Part shown: piece by piece, positions 1 through 8,100 of the stretch | Layout: every line of letters starts with the position of its first letter | Position numbering within the stretch: position 1 is the stretch's first letter | NCBI RefSeq assembly: GCF_004786095.1 | Contig: NZ_RHPJ01000001.1 | Coordinates: forward strand, 62,001-126,000 | From: Serinibacter arcticus | GTDB taxonomy: Bacteria; Actinomycetota; Actinomycetes; Actinomycetales; Beutenbergiaceae | DNA: 64,000 nucleotides | Reading direction: 5' to 3' | The notes under the pieces: model-generated | Told to the model about the DNA's origin: nothing | Databases searched by the model: none | Seen by the model: the letters and a program-made list of their open reading frames with translations, nothing else | Translations under genes and position numbers: made by a program

Positions 1-485
1 GTCCACAGGATCCGGCGCAGCTCGGCCTCGCTCGCGTCGGCCAGCAGCTCGGCCGCGGTCTCGCCCGTGCTGGTGTCCATGCGCATGTCCAGCGGAGCCG
101 GACGGGCGTAGGAGAAGCCGCGCTCGGCGTCGTCGAGCTGGAGCGAGGAGACCCCGAGGTCGAGCAGGACGCCCTGGACGGCGCCGCCGGCGTGCGTGGC
201 GACGACGTCGTCGATCTCGTCGTAGGTGGCGTGGACGGGGGTGAACCGGTCGCCGAAGCGTGCCAGCCGCTCGCCCGCCAGGGTCAGCGCCGCGCGGTCG
301 CGGTCGATGCCGATCACCCGTGCCTGCGGGCACTGCTCCAGGACGGCCTCGGTGTGACCACCCATGCCGAGCGTGCCGTCGACCAGGACGCTGCCCGGTT
401 CGGCCAGGGCGGGGGCCAGGAGGTCCACGCAGCGCTGCAGGAGGACGGGGACGTGGAGGTCGCTCGCTCGGCGGTCCTGCGTCAT
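1..485 (-). CDS. rsmH: 16S rRNA (cytosine(1402)-N4)-methyltransferase RsmH, N-terminal part (runs off left edge)
   Basis: The reading frame starts at an ATG whose first base is 485, preceded by GAGGAGG about 8 bases upstream, and stays open to the window edge, so only about 161 N-terminal residues are visible. It contains the S-adenosylmethionine-binding motif [12 protein letters not shown] near residue 40 and the family segment [20 protein letters not shown]. RsmH methylates C1402 in the decoding centre of 16S rRNA. It follows mraZ after 163 bases, the usual mraZ-rsmH order at the head of the division and cell wall cluster, so ftsL and ftsI are expected to the left. Confidence 0.95.
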   Translation of the reverse strand, partial: MTQDRRASDLHVPVLLQRCVDLLAPALAEPGSVLVDGTLGMGGHTEAVLEQCPQARVIGIDRDRAALTLAGERLARFGDRFTPVHATYDEIDDVVATHAGGAVQGVLLDLGVSSLQLDDAERGFSYARPAPLDMRMDTSTGETAAELLADASEAELRRILW

Positions 486-648
486 GGGGTCCTCCTCTCG
501 GGTGGTGCTGGTGCGGATCGTGCTGGTCGTCGGGCCAGGACTCCCTCCGGCTGATCTGGCACCGGGGAAGTGCGCCAGATCCTTCGGCGGGAGACCTCGC
601 TCGACGAGCGGGTCGTGCGGGTCGTGCAGGCCAAGCAGGTCGTGCGAA

Positions 649-1077
649 TCAGAAGTCGGGGACGACCTCCCCCGCGGCGTCCTCGAACGCCTCGGAGGCG
701 CCCGTGAGGTAGGCGTCCCACGCCGCGGCGTCCCAGATCTCGAGCTTGTTGCCGGTGCCGACGACGGCGAGGTCACGGCCGAGGGTGGCCCACTCGCGCA
801 GGATCGACGGCACCGTGACGCGGCCCTGCTTGTCGGGGATCTCGTCGTGCGCCCCCGAGAGCAGGACGCGGTTGAAGTCGCGGGCCTGCTTGGAGGTGAG
901 CGGCGCCGCCCGCAACGACTTGTGGAGCTCGACGAACTCGGCCATCGGGAAGACGAACAGGCACTTCTCGTGCCCCCGCGTCATGACGAGGCCGCCGGCG
1001 AGCTCCTCGCGGAACTTCGCGGGCAGGATCAGCCGGCCCTTGTCGTCGAGCTTCGGAGTGAAGGTCCCGATCAGCAT
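649..1077 (-). CDS. mraZ: Transcriptional regulator MraZ
   Basis: The protein has 142 residues, the usual MraZ length, with two AbrB-like SpoVT repeats. The first repeat carries [15 protein letters not shown] and the second [15 protein letters not shown], matching the family DxxGR signature. MraZ is a DNA-binding regulator of the division and cell wall cluster and usually acts on its own promoter. I chose the ATG at 1077 because GGGGAGGT lies just upstream; the in-frame GTG at 1089 falls inside that ribosome binding site. Four direct repeats with 10-bp spacing lie 31-65 bases upstream and look like its own operator. Confidence 0.96.
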   Translation of the reverse strand: MLIGTFTPKLDDKGRLILPAKFREELAGGLVMTRGHEKCLFVFPMAEFVELHKSLRAAPLTSKQARDFNRVLLSGAHDEIPDKQGRVTVPSILREWATLGRDLAVVGTGNKLEIWDAAAWDAYLTGASEAFEDAAGEVVPDF

Positions 1078-1107
1078 GCGAACCAGCACCTCCCCTCAGC
1101 CCGGTGG

Positions 1108-1142
1108 CTCCGCTTGGCTCCACCCTACTCCACTTCACTCCA
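1108..1142 (-). promoter_or_regulatory. Candidate MraZ operator: four TGGAG-type direct repeats, 10-bp period
   Basis: Read on the minus strand, TGGAG occurs at 1142-1138, 1132-1128 and 1122-1118, followed by CGGAG at 1112-1108, each separated by exactly five bases. Known MraZ sites are short TGGGN-type repeats with 5-base spacers upstream of mraZ, so position, spacing and near-identity fit autoregulation. The A in place of G at the fourth base is a difference from the E. coli consensus. A possible -10 (TACTTT, minus strand, 1160-1155) lies just upstream. Confidence 0.6.
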
Positions 1143-1285
1143 CCCGGTCGAGAGAAAGTACCGACACGCCGCCATGTCGACCGCGTTGTCGCAGGTCAGG
1201 ACGGGTGGTTCGGAGTGGAGGGATAGCGGCGCCCGTGGACCCCCTCGCAGGTGGGGGTGAACCGGACAGACCGTGTCCGAGCACG

Positions 1286-1314
1286 AAAAAACCCCGGACC
1301 TCACGGGTCCGGGG
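1286..1314 (-). terminator. Rho-independent terminator of the DUF3040 gene
   Basis: CCCCGGACC (1292-1300) pairs with GGTCCGGGG (1306-1314) around a short loop, and a run of six A on the plus strand at 1286-1291 becomes a T-tract on the minus strand directly after the stem. It lies about 70 bases past the DUF3040 stop. Confidence 0.88.
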
Positions 1315-1381
1315 CTGTTCGCGTCCCGAGCGGGTGGTGCTCGGGGAGGGATGTGGAGGGGTTGCTCGACCGGGGCCGACC

Positions 1382-1765
1382 TCAGCGACCGCTGTCGCGG
1401 CGACGGTCCCACCGGTCGTCGAGTCGGGTCATGAACGAGGAGCGCGAGGCGGCCTTGGCCGGACCCGCTCCTGACGCGCCGGATCCACCGGGAGCGACGG
1501 GCGACGCGGACCCGCCGGTACGCGACATCGCCACGAGGACCCCGCCGAACATCGCGAGGAAGCCGAGGATCCCGAGCCAGGTCATGTGCTGGGCGACCCC
1601 GCCCACCAGCATGCCGAGACCGGCCAGGACCACGAGCGCGCCGAGCACGATGCGCGACGTGCGGCGCTTGCCCCCGGAGAACGTCTGGGCAAGCTTGGGA
1701 TCGTCAGAGCTGAGCTGACGTTCCATCTGTGCGAGCACACGCTGCTCGTACTCAGACAGTGGCAT
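1382..1765 (-). CDS. DUF3040 family membrane protein
   Basis: The 127-residue product begins MPLSEYEQRVLAQMERQL, the hallmark N-terminus of DUF3040, then has two hydrophobic segments at about residues 39-60 and 63-82 and a basic Gly/Ser/Ala-rich tail. The family is found in Actinobacteria beside mraZ; its function is unknown, though its position suggests a role at the envelope or in division. GAGGAGG precedes the ATG, and a possible -10 TACCCT lies at 1802-1797. The gene has its own terminator, so it is probably a single-gene unit upstream of the mraZ operon. Confidence 0.93.
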   Translation of the reverse strand: MPLSEYEQRVLAQMERQLSSDDPKLAQTFSGGKRRTSRIVLGALVVLAGLGMLVGGVAQHMTWLGILGFLAMFGGVLVAMSRTGGSASPVAPGGSGASGAGPAKAASRSSFMTRLDDRWDRRRDSGR

Positions 1766-1867
1766 GGCGACCTCCTCGGCACGACCGTTGTGTCCTAGGG
1801 TATGCGCCCGCGGGCGGTGGTGGTAGTCACGGGTGGGTCTCGAGGCGAACCGATCCCGACTGCTCCG

Positions 1868-3100
1868 TCACACCTCGCCGGCCCGCTCCCTCGCACGCAC
1901 GTCCGGACGCTCCTCCGGAGACGTCAGCAGCGATGCGGCGATGGTGGCAGAACCCGGGAAACGACGCACGACGTCGTCGAGCACCGACTCCAGGGCGCGC
2001 TGCTGGGTGTCGTCCTCCCCGAGCAGCGACTGCACCGCCGTGCTCGCCGCGGGGGCGAGGTCGTCCGCCCTGACACCGATCAGGCGAACTCCGCCCCGCT
2101 GGATGGTGACCCCGGCCAGCAGCGCAACGGCGGCGCGGTAGATCTCGCGCGCGAGATCGCTCGGGGCGTCGAGCCGCCGAGAACGCGTGAGCGTCGTGAA
2201 GTCGGACATCCGCACCTTGATCGCCACCCCCCGGGTGAGCAGCCCCGCCTCGCGCAGCCGCCGCGCGACCGTGTGCGCCTGACCGAGCATGGCCCGAGCG
2301 AGCTCCGCCTGGTCGGAGGTGTCGACGGCGAAGGTGTGCTCCGCGGAGATCGAACGCTCGGTCCGGGTGGGCGTGACGCGCCGCGGGTCACGCCCCCACG
2401 CGAGGTCGTGCAGCCGCGCGGCGGACGCGACGCCCAACCGCGCCCGGAGGGTCGCGGGCGGCGTGTGCGCGAGGTCGGCGATCGTGTGGATGCCGGTCTC
2501 GGCGAGCTTGGCCCGCGTGCTCTCCCCCACACCCCACAGCGCCGACACGTCGAGCTGGTGCAGGAACGCGACGGCGGAGTCCGCCGGGACCACCAGCATG
2601 CCGTCGGGCTTGGCCCGGGTGGAGGCGATCTTCGAGACGAACATGGTCGGCGCGATCCCGACGGAGGCGGCGAGCCCGAGCTCGTCGCGGATCCGCGTCC
2701 GGATCATGGCACCGATCTCCCGTGGCGCGCCGAGCCGCCGTCGGGCGCCCGAGACGTCGAGGAACGCCTCGTCCACCGAGAGCTGCTGCATCACGGGGGT
2801 GATGTCGCCGAGGATCGCCATGACGCGCGCCGAGACGCGGCGGTAGACGTCCTGCCGCGGCGGGAGCACGACGGCCGAGGGGCACCGCACCCTGGCCATC
2901 GCCATCGGCATGCCGGAGCGGATGCCGAACGCGCGGGCCTCGTACGTGGCGGCCAGCACCACGCCGCGCTCCTGGCCACCGACGATCAGCGGTCGGCCGC
3001 GCAGACCGGGGTGGTCGGCCAGCTCGACCGAGGCGAAGAACGCGTCCATGTCCACGTGCAGGATCGGGCTCGCCGAGTCGTCCTGCCCCAGATCCACCAC
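1868..3100 (-). CDS. dinB: DNA polymerase IV (Y-family)
   Basis: About 410 residues, the normal length. The active site is visible: D17 in HVDMDAFFASVE, the steric-gate aromatic pair at 21-22, and D110-E111 in SVDEAFLDV. The little-finger domain ends the protein. Pol IV copies damaged DNA with low fidelity. The frame is open much further upstream, but a -10 GATACT ends exactly 6 bases before the GTG at 3100, and a perfect LexA box overlaps its upstream edge. This fixes the start, makes the mRNA leaderless and points to SOS control. The gene is divergent from the spermidine-synthase-like gene. Confidence 0.95.
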   Translation of the reverse strand: MVDLGQDDSASPILHVDMDAFFASVELADHPGLRGRPLIVGGQERGVVLAATYEARAFGIRSGMPMAMARVRCPSAVVLPPRQDVYRRVSARVMAILGDITPVMQQLSVDEAFLDVSGARRRLGAPREIGAMIRTRIRDELGLAASVGIAPTMFVSKIASTRAKPDGMLVVPADSAVAFLHQLDVSALWGVGESTRAKLAETGIHTIADLAHTPPATLRARLGVASAARLHDLAWGRDPRRVTPTRTERSISAEHTFAVDTSDQAELARAMLGQAHTVARRLREAGLLTRGVAIKVRMSDFTTLTRSRRLDAPSDLAREIYRAAVALLAGVTIQRGGVRLIGVRADDLAPAASTAVQSLLGEDDTQQRALESVLDDVVRRFPGSATIAASLLTSPEERPDVRARERAGEV

Positions 3101-3106
3101 GCGAGC

Positions 3107-3112
3107 AGTATC
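3107..3112 (-). promoter_or_regulatory. -10 element of dinB (leaderless)
   Basis: GATACT on the minus strand is followed by six bases and the dinB GTG, so transcription should begin at the start codon. Its upstream two bases lie inside the LexA box. Confidence 0.65.
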
Positions 3113-3126
3113 GAACACAGGTTCGA
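3111..3126. promoter_or_regulatory. LexA (SOS) box shared by dinB and the divergent gene
   Basis: TCGAACACAGGTTCGA is a perfect match to the actinobacterial and Gram-positive SOS palindrome TCGAAC-N4-GTTCGA. It touches the dinB -10 and covers the expected -35 position (3120-3125) of the divergent leaderless gene, so bound LexA could block both promoters. Confidence 0.9.
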
Positions 3127-3142
3127 TCCGGGTCAAGGCGAC

Positions 3143-3148
3143 TACGAT
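3143..3148 (+). promoter_or_regulatory. -10 element of the spermidine-synthase-like gene (leaderless)
   Basis: TACGAT is followed by six bases and the GTG at 3155. No ribosome binding site is present. Confidence 0.65.
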
Positions 3149-3154
3149 CCTCGG

Positions 3155-4039
3155 GTGGCTCGTCGGCGTCAGCTCCCCTCGTCCCTGCCCGAGGGGCAGG
3201 TCCCCATCGACACCGGGACGGTCGAGCTGGAGGGGGATCCGGACCGGTCGGGCGGCGTGATGGTCTACGTCAACGGCGTCGAGTCCTCCTACGTCGACCT
3301 CGAGGACCCGACCCACCTCGAGTTCGAGTACATGCAGCAGATGCTGATGGCGATGGCGCCCGCCCTCGAGGCCGACCAGCCGCGCATCCTGCACCTGGGC
3401 GGCGCTGCCTGCGCGTTCGCCCGCACGATCCACGCCCTGCACCCGCGCACGCGGCAGCTCGTCGTCGAGCTCGACGGGGAGCTGGCCCGGCTGGCGCGCG
3501 AGTGGTTCGACCTGCCCCGCTCCCCCGCGCTGCGGATCAGGGTGGGTGAGGCTCGCGCGTCGCTCGCCGGCATGGCGGGCACGTTCGACGTCCTCGTGCG
3601 CGACGCCTTCGCCGGGGCGCGGGTCCCCGGCCACCTGACGACCGTGGAGTTCCTGCGCCTGGCGGATGCTCACCTCTCGCCCGGCGGCCTCTACCTCGGC
3701 AACCTCGTGGACACCCCGCCGCTGCCGGTCGCGCGGCGCGAGGTCGCGAGCGCCCGCGAGGTGTTCGCGCACGTGGCGCTCGCCGTCGAACCGCCCATCC
3801 TCAAGGGCCGGCGGTTCGGCAACCTCGTCGTGGTCGCGTCGCAGACGCCGATCGAGGAGGCCTGGCTGACCCGTCGGCTGCTGACGCTGCCCGCCCCGGT
3901 CCGTCTCGTGACCGGACGCGAGCTCGACGCGTTCGCCGGGACGGCCGCGCCGCTGCGGGACGCCGATCCCTCCGAGGCGGGACTGCTGCCCGTGGGCGAG
4001 CCCGAACCGGACGAGGACGCCGCGACGGCGTCGTCCTGA
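3155..4039 (+). CDS. Spermidine synthase-like (PABS family) SAM-binding protein
   Basis: The 294-residue protein has the Rossmann-type fold of the spermidine synthase family: LHLGGAACAFARTIHALHP in the nucleotide-binding loop position, VVELDGEL as the acidic loop and VRDAFAG where polyamine synthases have the catalytic aspartate region. Actinobacteria have many such proteins without proven polyamine activity, so it may be a methyltransferase or aminopropyltransferase of unknown substrate. The start is the GTG six bases after TACGAT. The promoter overlaps the dinB LexA box, so it may be damage-inducible. The gene is convergent with cspA. Confidence 0.8.
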   Translation: MARRRQLPSSLPEGQVPIDTGTVELEGDPDRSGGVMVYVNGVESSYVDLEDPTHLEFEYMQQMLMAMAPALEADQPRILHLGGAACAFARTIHALHPRTRQLVVELDGELARLAREWFDLPRSPALRIRVGEARASLAGMAGTFDVLVRDAFAGARVPGHLTTVEFLRLADAHLSPGGLYLGNLVDTPPLPVARREVASAREVFAHVALAVEPPILKGRRFGNLVVVASQTPIEEAWLTRRLLTLPAPVRLVTGRELDAFAGTAAPLRDADPSEAGLLPVGEPEPDEDAATASS

Positions 4040-4085
4040 CGCGGCGGAGGGGTCCAGACACGGCAGAGCGCCCGCAGACAGCAGT

Positions 4086-4118
4086 GCGGCCCACCCCCGT
4101 CACCGGGGGATGGGCCGC
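4086..4118. terminator. Bidirectional hairpin between the convergent spermidine-synthase-like gene and cspA
   Basis: GCGGCCCACCCCC pairs with GGGGGATGGGCCGC, with one unpaired A, around a short loop. There is no clear T-tract on either side, as is common at GC-rich actinobacterial terminators. Confidence 0.7.
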
Positions 4119-4151
4119 ACCGACGCGGTGGTCCGAGGACCCGCGCAGCGA

Positions 4152-4355
4152 TCAGATCGCGTGCACGTTCTCCGCCTGCGGGCCCTTGGGGCCCTGCGTG
4201 ATCTCGAACTCGACGCGCTGGTTCTCCTCGAGGGAGCGGTAGCCGTCGCTCGAGATCGCCGAGTAGTGGACGAAGACGTCAGCGCCGCCCTCGTCCTGGG
4301 CGATGAACCCAAAACCCTTCTCAGCGTTGAACCACTTCACGGTGCCCTGTGCCAT
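4152..4355 (-). CDS. cspA: Cold-shock family RNA chaperone
   Basis: A 67-residue single cold-shock domain with both nucleic-acid-binding motifs, RNP1 KGFGFI and RNP2 VFVHYSAI. It binds single-stranded RNA and DNA and melts mRNA structure. The ATG is clear from the conserved [10 protein letters not shown] start. A -10-like CACAAT on the minus strand at 4482-4477 would give a leader of roughly 115 bases, typical of csp mRNAs whose translation depends on leader structure. The symbol is generic, as the paralog cannot be assigned. Confidence 0.95.
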   Translation of the reverse strand: MAQGTVKWFNAEKGFGFIAQDEGGADVFVHYSAISSDGYRSLEENQRVEFEITQGPKGPQAENVHAI

Positions 4356-4524
4356 CGGTGTCCTTCCGGGGACTTCTGCGGCTGCGACCCGGTGTCCCAG
4401 CCGTCGTGCTGCATCGATCCCCAACGCCGTGCTCGATGAACGTCCGACAGAGAGAGAAGCTGTGTGCAACGTCCTCATTGTGTCAGACACCGGATCGAGA
4501 ACGCCACCGGGATCGACAGGATGA

Positions 4525-5658
4525 TCAGCGCTCCGGGCGCTCCTCGTCGTCGTTCTCGGCCTCGACCTGCTCGGCGAGGAACGCCTCGAACTGCGCTCCG
4601 AGCTCGTCGGCCGACGGCACGTCCGCCGAGGCGAGCAGGCTGCGACCCGACGCCTCCTGATAGGCGTCGTACTGCGTCTCGAGCGCCTGCACGAGCGCGG
4701 CGACGTCTGGGGAGTCCTCGATCTGCTTGTCGATCTCGACGGCGACGGAGGCCGCCGCGGCATCGAGCGGGGACGTGTCCAGCTCCTCCCCCGTGACCCG
4801 GGAGATGTTCCGCAGGAGCTCGCTCGCCGCCGCGGGGTAGGACGCCTGGGCGAGGTAGTGCGGCACGTGGACGGCGTAGCCCATCGCGTCGTGCCCCCAC
4901 TGCCCGAGGCGGAACTCCACGAGCGCGCTCGCGCTGCCGGGGATCTGGACCGTGCCGAAGATGTCGGCCTGCGGATCGACGAGACCCTCGCGGCTGCCGT
5001 GCGCCGTCACACCCAGGGGACGGGTGTGCGGCACCCCCATCGGGATGCCGTGCACGCCGACCGTCGTGCTCACGCCGAGACGCTCGACGATCTCGCGCAC
5101 GGCGCGCGAGAACGCCTCCCAGCGCAGATCGGGCTCGGGACCGTGCAGGAGCAGCAGCCCGCCCTCGGGCGTGGCGACGTGGTCGAGCGCGAGGACCGGG
5201 TCGTCGTAGTCCGTGTAGCTCGGCGAGGTGAAGGTCATGGTCGGGCGGCGCGAGCGGTAGTCCATGAGCTCGTCGATGTCGAAGGTCGCGACCCGGGTGC
5301 TCGGGTGGCTGGCGAGCAGGTGGGCGGCCACGAGCGACCCGGCGCTGCCCGCGTCCATCCCGCCCCGCATCGCGTGCACGAGCACGGCGGCGCGGGCCTC
5401 GTCCAGCGTGCGGGGGGTGCGGGGCGCTGCCACGTCGTCGGGGGTCAGCGCGTCCCCGGCACCGGCATCGGCGCCGTCGTGCGGCGCGGCGATCGTGCCG
5501 AAGGGCTCGGCCGCGTCGTCTCGGACGGTGGTGTCACGGACGGCGGCGTCGCGGTCGAGGTCGTCCGGCGTCTCGACCTGCGGTCGTGCGGCGTGCCGAC
5601 CGCGTCGGTCACGACCCGATCCCTCGAGCTCCCACCGATACATGCTGCTGGGCTCCAT
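4525..5658 (-). CDS. PAC2 family (proteasome assembly chaperone-like) protein
   Basis: The 377-residue protein has a disordered, charged N-terminus of about 85 residues, then a PAC2 domain with [31 protein letters not shown] and a C-terminal acidic helical region. Actinobacteria carry PAC2 proteins that resemble eukaryotic proteasome assembly chaperones; their role here is unproven. The ATG at 5658 follows GGAGAGGA; an internal ATG at 5643 is a weaker choice. It is divergent from the helicase gene across a 174-base spacer. Confidence 0.85.
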   Translation of the reverse strand: MEPSSMYRWELEGSGRDRRGRHAARPQVETPDDLDRDAAVRDTTVRDDAAEPFGTIAAPHDGADAGAGDALTPDDVAAPRTPRTLDEARAAVLVHAMRGGMDAGSAGSLVAAHLLASHPSTRVATFDIDELMDYRSRRPTMTFTSPSYTDYDDPVLALDHVATPEGGLLLLHGPEPDLRWEAFSRAVREIVERLGVSTTVGVHGIPMGVPHTRPLGVTAHGSREGLVDPQADIFGTVQIPGSASALVEFRLGQWGHDAMGYAVHVPHYLAQASYPAAASELLRNISRVTGEELDTSPLDAAAASVAVEIDKQIEDSPDVAALVQALETQYDAYQEASGRSLLASADVPSADELGAQFEAFLAEQVEAENDDEERPER

Positions 5659-5832
5659 CGTCTGTCCTCTCCGCTGCGCACCGCCCGGGGGCCGTGCCGT
5701 TCCTGCCAGGATCAACGCGGTCCCCGCCGGTCGCATTCCCCCCGCGCGCGACGTCGCGACGGTGCACCGGGCACCGCTCGATGGGCAATAATGGACGGCC
5801 GGTCGAGGCGTGGCCGGTGTCGAGGAGGCAGC

Positions 5833-8064
5833 GTGGACCGTGCGGGGCAGATCGACGACGACGACGGCGTGCTCGCCGCCCAGCTCGAGGTCGAGCAGAT
5901 CGTCGTCGACGACGTTTACTCCCGGCTCGACGCCCTGCGCGAGCAGACGCGCGCGCAGCTGGCCCAGGTGCGCGCCGTCCGCTACAGCGGGACCCACCAG
6001 GCGCGCTCGGAGCGCGACTCGTTCTCGAGCCTGTACGCCGATCGCCTGGCCACCTACGACGCGGTCGAGCAGCGCCTGCTGTTCGGGCGCATCGACCTCG
6101 CCGCCGACGGGCAGGACGAGGGCTCTCTCGTCTCGCGCTACGTCGGGCGCATCGGCCTGTCCGACGAGGACCACACCCCCGTCCTGACCGACTGGCGCGC
6201 CCCGGCGGCACGACCCTTCTACCAGGCGACGGCGGCGAACCCCGGCGGCGTCGTGCGCCGTCGGCACGTCGCCACGCGGGGCCGCGTCGTGACCGGTGTG
6301 GAGGACGACGTCCTCGACGTCGACCAGCTCGACGACGACGCGCGCGCCGGCCTGTCCGGCGAGGGGGCGCTGCTGGCGGCCCTCGGCGCCCACCGCACCG
6401 GCCGGATGCACGACATCGTCGCCACCATCCAGTCCGAGCAGGACGAGATCATCCGCTCCGACGTCGAGGGCGTGCTCGTCGTGCAGGGCGGACCCGGCAC
6501 CGGCAAGACCGCCGTCGCCCTCCACCGGGCCGCCTACCTCCTCTACGCGCACCGCGAGCGGTTGGCGCGCTCCGGCGTCCTGCTGGTCGGACCCTCGAAC
6601 GCGTTCCTCAGCTACATCGAGCGGGTCCTGCCCGCGCTGGGCGAGACCGGCGTCGTCTCCACGACGATGTCGACCCTGCTGCCGGACGTCGTGGCCACCG
6701 CGACCGAGGAGTCCGCCGTCGCGCGCGTCAAGGGGCGCGCGTCGATGGCCGGTGTCGTCGCCCGCGCCGTCGCCGCCCGGCAGCGCGTGCCCGCCAGGAT
6801 CCAGACCGTGCGCGTGGGTTCGCACGACCTCGAGATCCGGCCGGACGACGTCGCCGCGGCCCGCGGCCGTGCGCGCCGCGCGCACCAGCCCCACAACGCC
6901 GCCCGCGTGGTGTTCGTGCGCCAGATGCTGTCCACGCTCGCACGGCAGTACGCCGCGCAGCTCGGCTCGGAGGTCTCGGGCGAGGACCTCGCCGGCATCA
7001 CCGAGGACGTCAGGGTCGAGCGCGACGTGCGCGTGGCCCTGAACCTGGCGTGGATGCCCCTGACGCCCGAGGGCCTGATCCGCGACCTGTGGGCGCGTCC
7101 CGAGCGTCTGGCCGAGGCCGCCCCCGGCATGTCTCGCGCCGATCGCGCCCTGCTGCGACGCGACCGCGGCGCGCCGTGGACGGAGGCCGACGTCCCCCTG
7201 CTGGACGAGGCCGCCGAGCTCATCGGCGAGCGCATCGATCCGGAGCGCGCGCGCGTGGCTGCCGAGGCTGACGCGCAGCAGCGCGCCGAGATCGCCTACG
7301 CCCGCGAGTCCATGCAGGCGTCCGGCGCCGGCGGCGGCATGGTCTCCGCCGAGATGCTCGCCGCCCGGTTCGCCGACACCGGTCCGATCCTGACGACCGC
7401 GGAGCGCGCCGCCGCCGATCGGTCGTGGACCTACGGGCACATCGTCGTCGACGAGGCGCAGGAGCTGTCGCCCATGGCGTGGCGCGTGCTGCTGCGGCGC
7501 TGCCCGAGCCGGTCCTTCACCGTGGTGGGCGACACGGGTCAGACCTCCTCGGGGGCCGGCGCGCACCGGTGGTCGGACGTGTTCGACACCGCGGTGCGCG
7601 GAAGCTGGCGCCTGGCGGAGCTGACGATCAACTACCGCACCCCCGAGAGCGTCATGGACGCCGCGACCGCCGTGCTCGAGGCGTCAGCCCGGCGCGAGGG
7701 CGTCGAGCTCACCGCGTCGCGGGTCGTCTCGGCCCGCGACCTCCCGGGGGCGCTGCGGGTGGACGCCGGGACGGTCGAGGACGAGCTCGCGCACGCCCGG
7801 ACGCTGGGCGGCACCGTCGCTGTGATCGCCCCGGCCGACCAGGTCGTCGCCCTTCGCCGACGACTGGGCGCACCGGCGAACGTGGATCTCACCGCGCCGG
7901 TCGTCGTGCTGGACCCGCTGGCGAGCAAGGGCCTGGAGTTCGACGCGGTCCTCGCGCTCGACGTCGGCGCGATGGCCCGTGGTGACGCCTACGTCGCGAT
8001 GACGCGCGCCACCCGACTGCTCTCGATGCTCGGCAACCACCCTGTGGGACTCCCCCGGCCCTGA
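5833..8064 (+). CDS. helD: HelD-like superfamily 1 helicase, RNA polymerase recycling factor
   Basis: 743 residues. The charged N-terminal coiled-coil (about 1-70) is the part that enters RNA polymerase in HelD proteins. It is followed by WRAPAARPFY, Walker A GGPGTGKT (K225), Walker B VVDEAQELSP (D540-E541), GDTGQTSS, a NYRTPES motif and a C-terminal SKGLEFDAVL. HelD uses ATP to release stalled RNA polymerase from nucleic acid and is linked in some Actinobacteria to rifampicin tolerance. The GTG start follows GAGGAGG. Its helicase core and length match actinobacterial HelD rather than UvrD. Confidence 0.88.
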   Translation: MDRAGQIDDDDGVLAAQLEVEQIVVDDVYSRLDALREQTRAQLAQVRAVRYSGTHQARSERDSFSSLYADRLATYDAVEQRLLFGRIDLAADGQDEGSLVSRYVGRIGLSDEDHTPVLTDWRAPAARPFYQATAANPGGVVRRRHVATRGRVVTGVEDDVLDVDQLDDDARAGLSGEGALLAALGAHRTGRMHDIVATIQSEQDEIIRSDVEGVLVVQGGPGTGKTAVALHRAAYLLYAHRERLARSGVLLVGPSNAFLSYIERVLPALGETGVVSTTMSTLLPDVVATATEESAVARVKGRASMAGVVARAVAARQRVPARIQTVRVGSHDLEIRPDDVAAARGRARRAHQPHNAARVVFVRQMLSTLARQYAAQLGSEVSGEDLAGITEDVRVERDVRVALNLAWMPLTPEGLIRDLWARPERLAEAAPGMSRADRALLRRDRGAPWTEADVPLLDEAAELIGERIDPERARVAAEADAQQRAEIAYARESMQASGAGGGMVSAEMLAARFADTGPILTTAERAAADRSWTYGHIVVDEAQELSPMAWRVLLRRCPSRSFTVVGDTGQTSSGAGAHRWSDVFDTAVRGSWRLAELTINYRTPESVMDAATAVLEASARREGVELTASRVVSARDLPGALRVDAGTVEDELAHARTLGGTVAVIAPADQVVALRRRLGAPANVDLTAPVVVLDPLASKGLEFDAVLALDVGAMARGDAYVAMTRATRLLSMLGNHPVGLPRP

Positions 8065-8088
8065 TTTGGGGCGCCGGGTCGACGGGTC

Positions 8089-8094
8089 CACAAT
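8089..8094 (+). promoter_or_regulatory. -10 element of serA (leaderless)
   Basis: CACAAT, six bases, then the GTG at 8101. The serA gene follows helD by only 36 bases but appears to have its own promoter. Confidence 0.6.
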
Positions 8095-8100
8095 GGGCCC

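Larger units (their letters stand above)
1078..1381. other. Intergenic region between mraZ and the DUF3040 gene
   Basis: About 300 bases without a credible gene. It holds the candidate MraZ operator and presumed mraZ promoter near the mraZ end, and the terminator of the DUF3040 gene at 1286-1314. I see nothing else in the remaining 140 bases. Confidence 0.7.

Noticed and set aside
4525-7566. Full-length minus-strand frame of 1,013 codons
   Set aside because: Only the last 377 codons are a real PAC2 gene; the upstream part is antisense to helD and precedes a good ribosome binding site at 5658.
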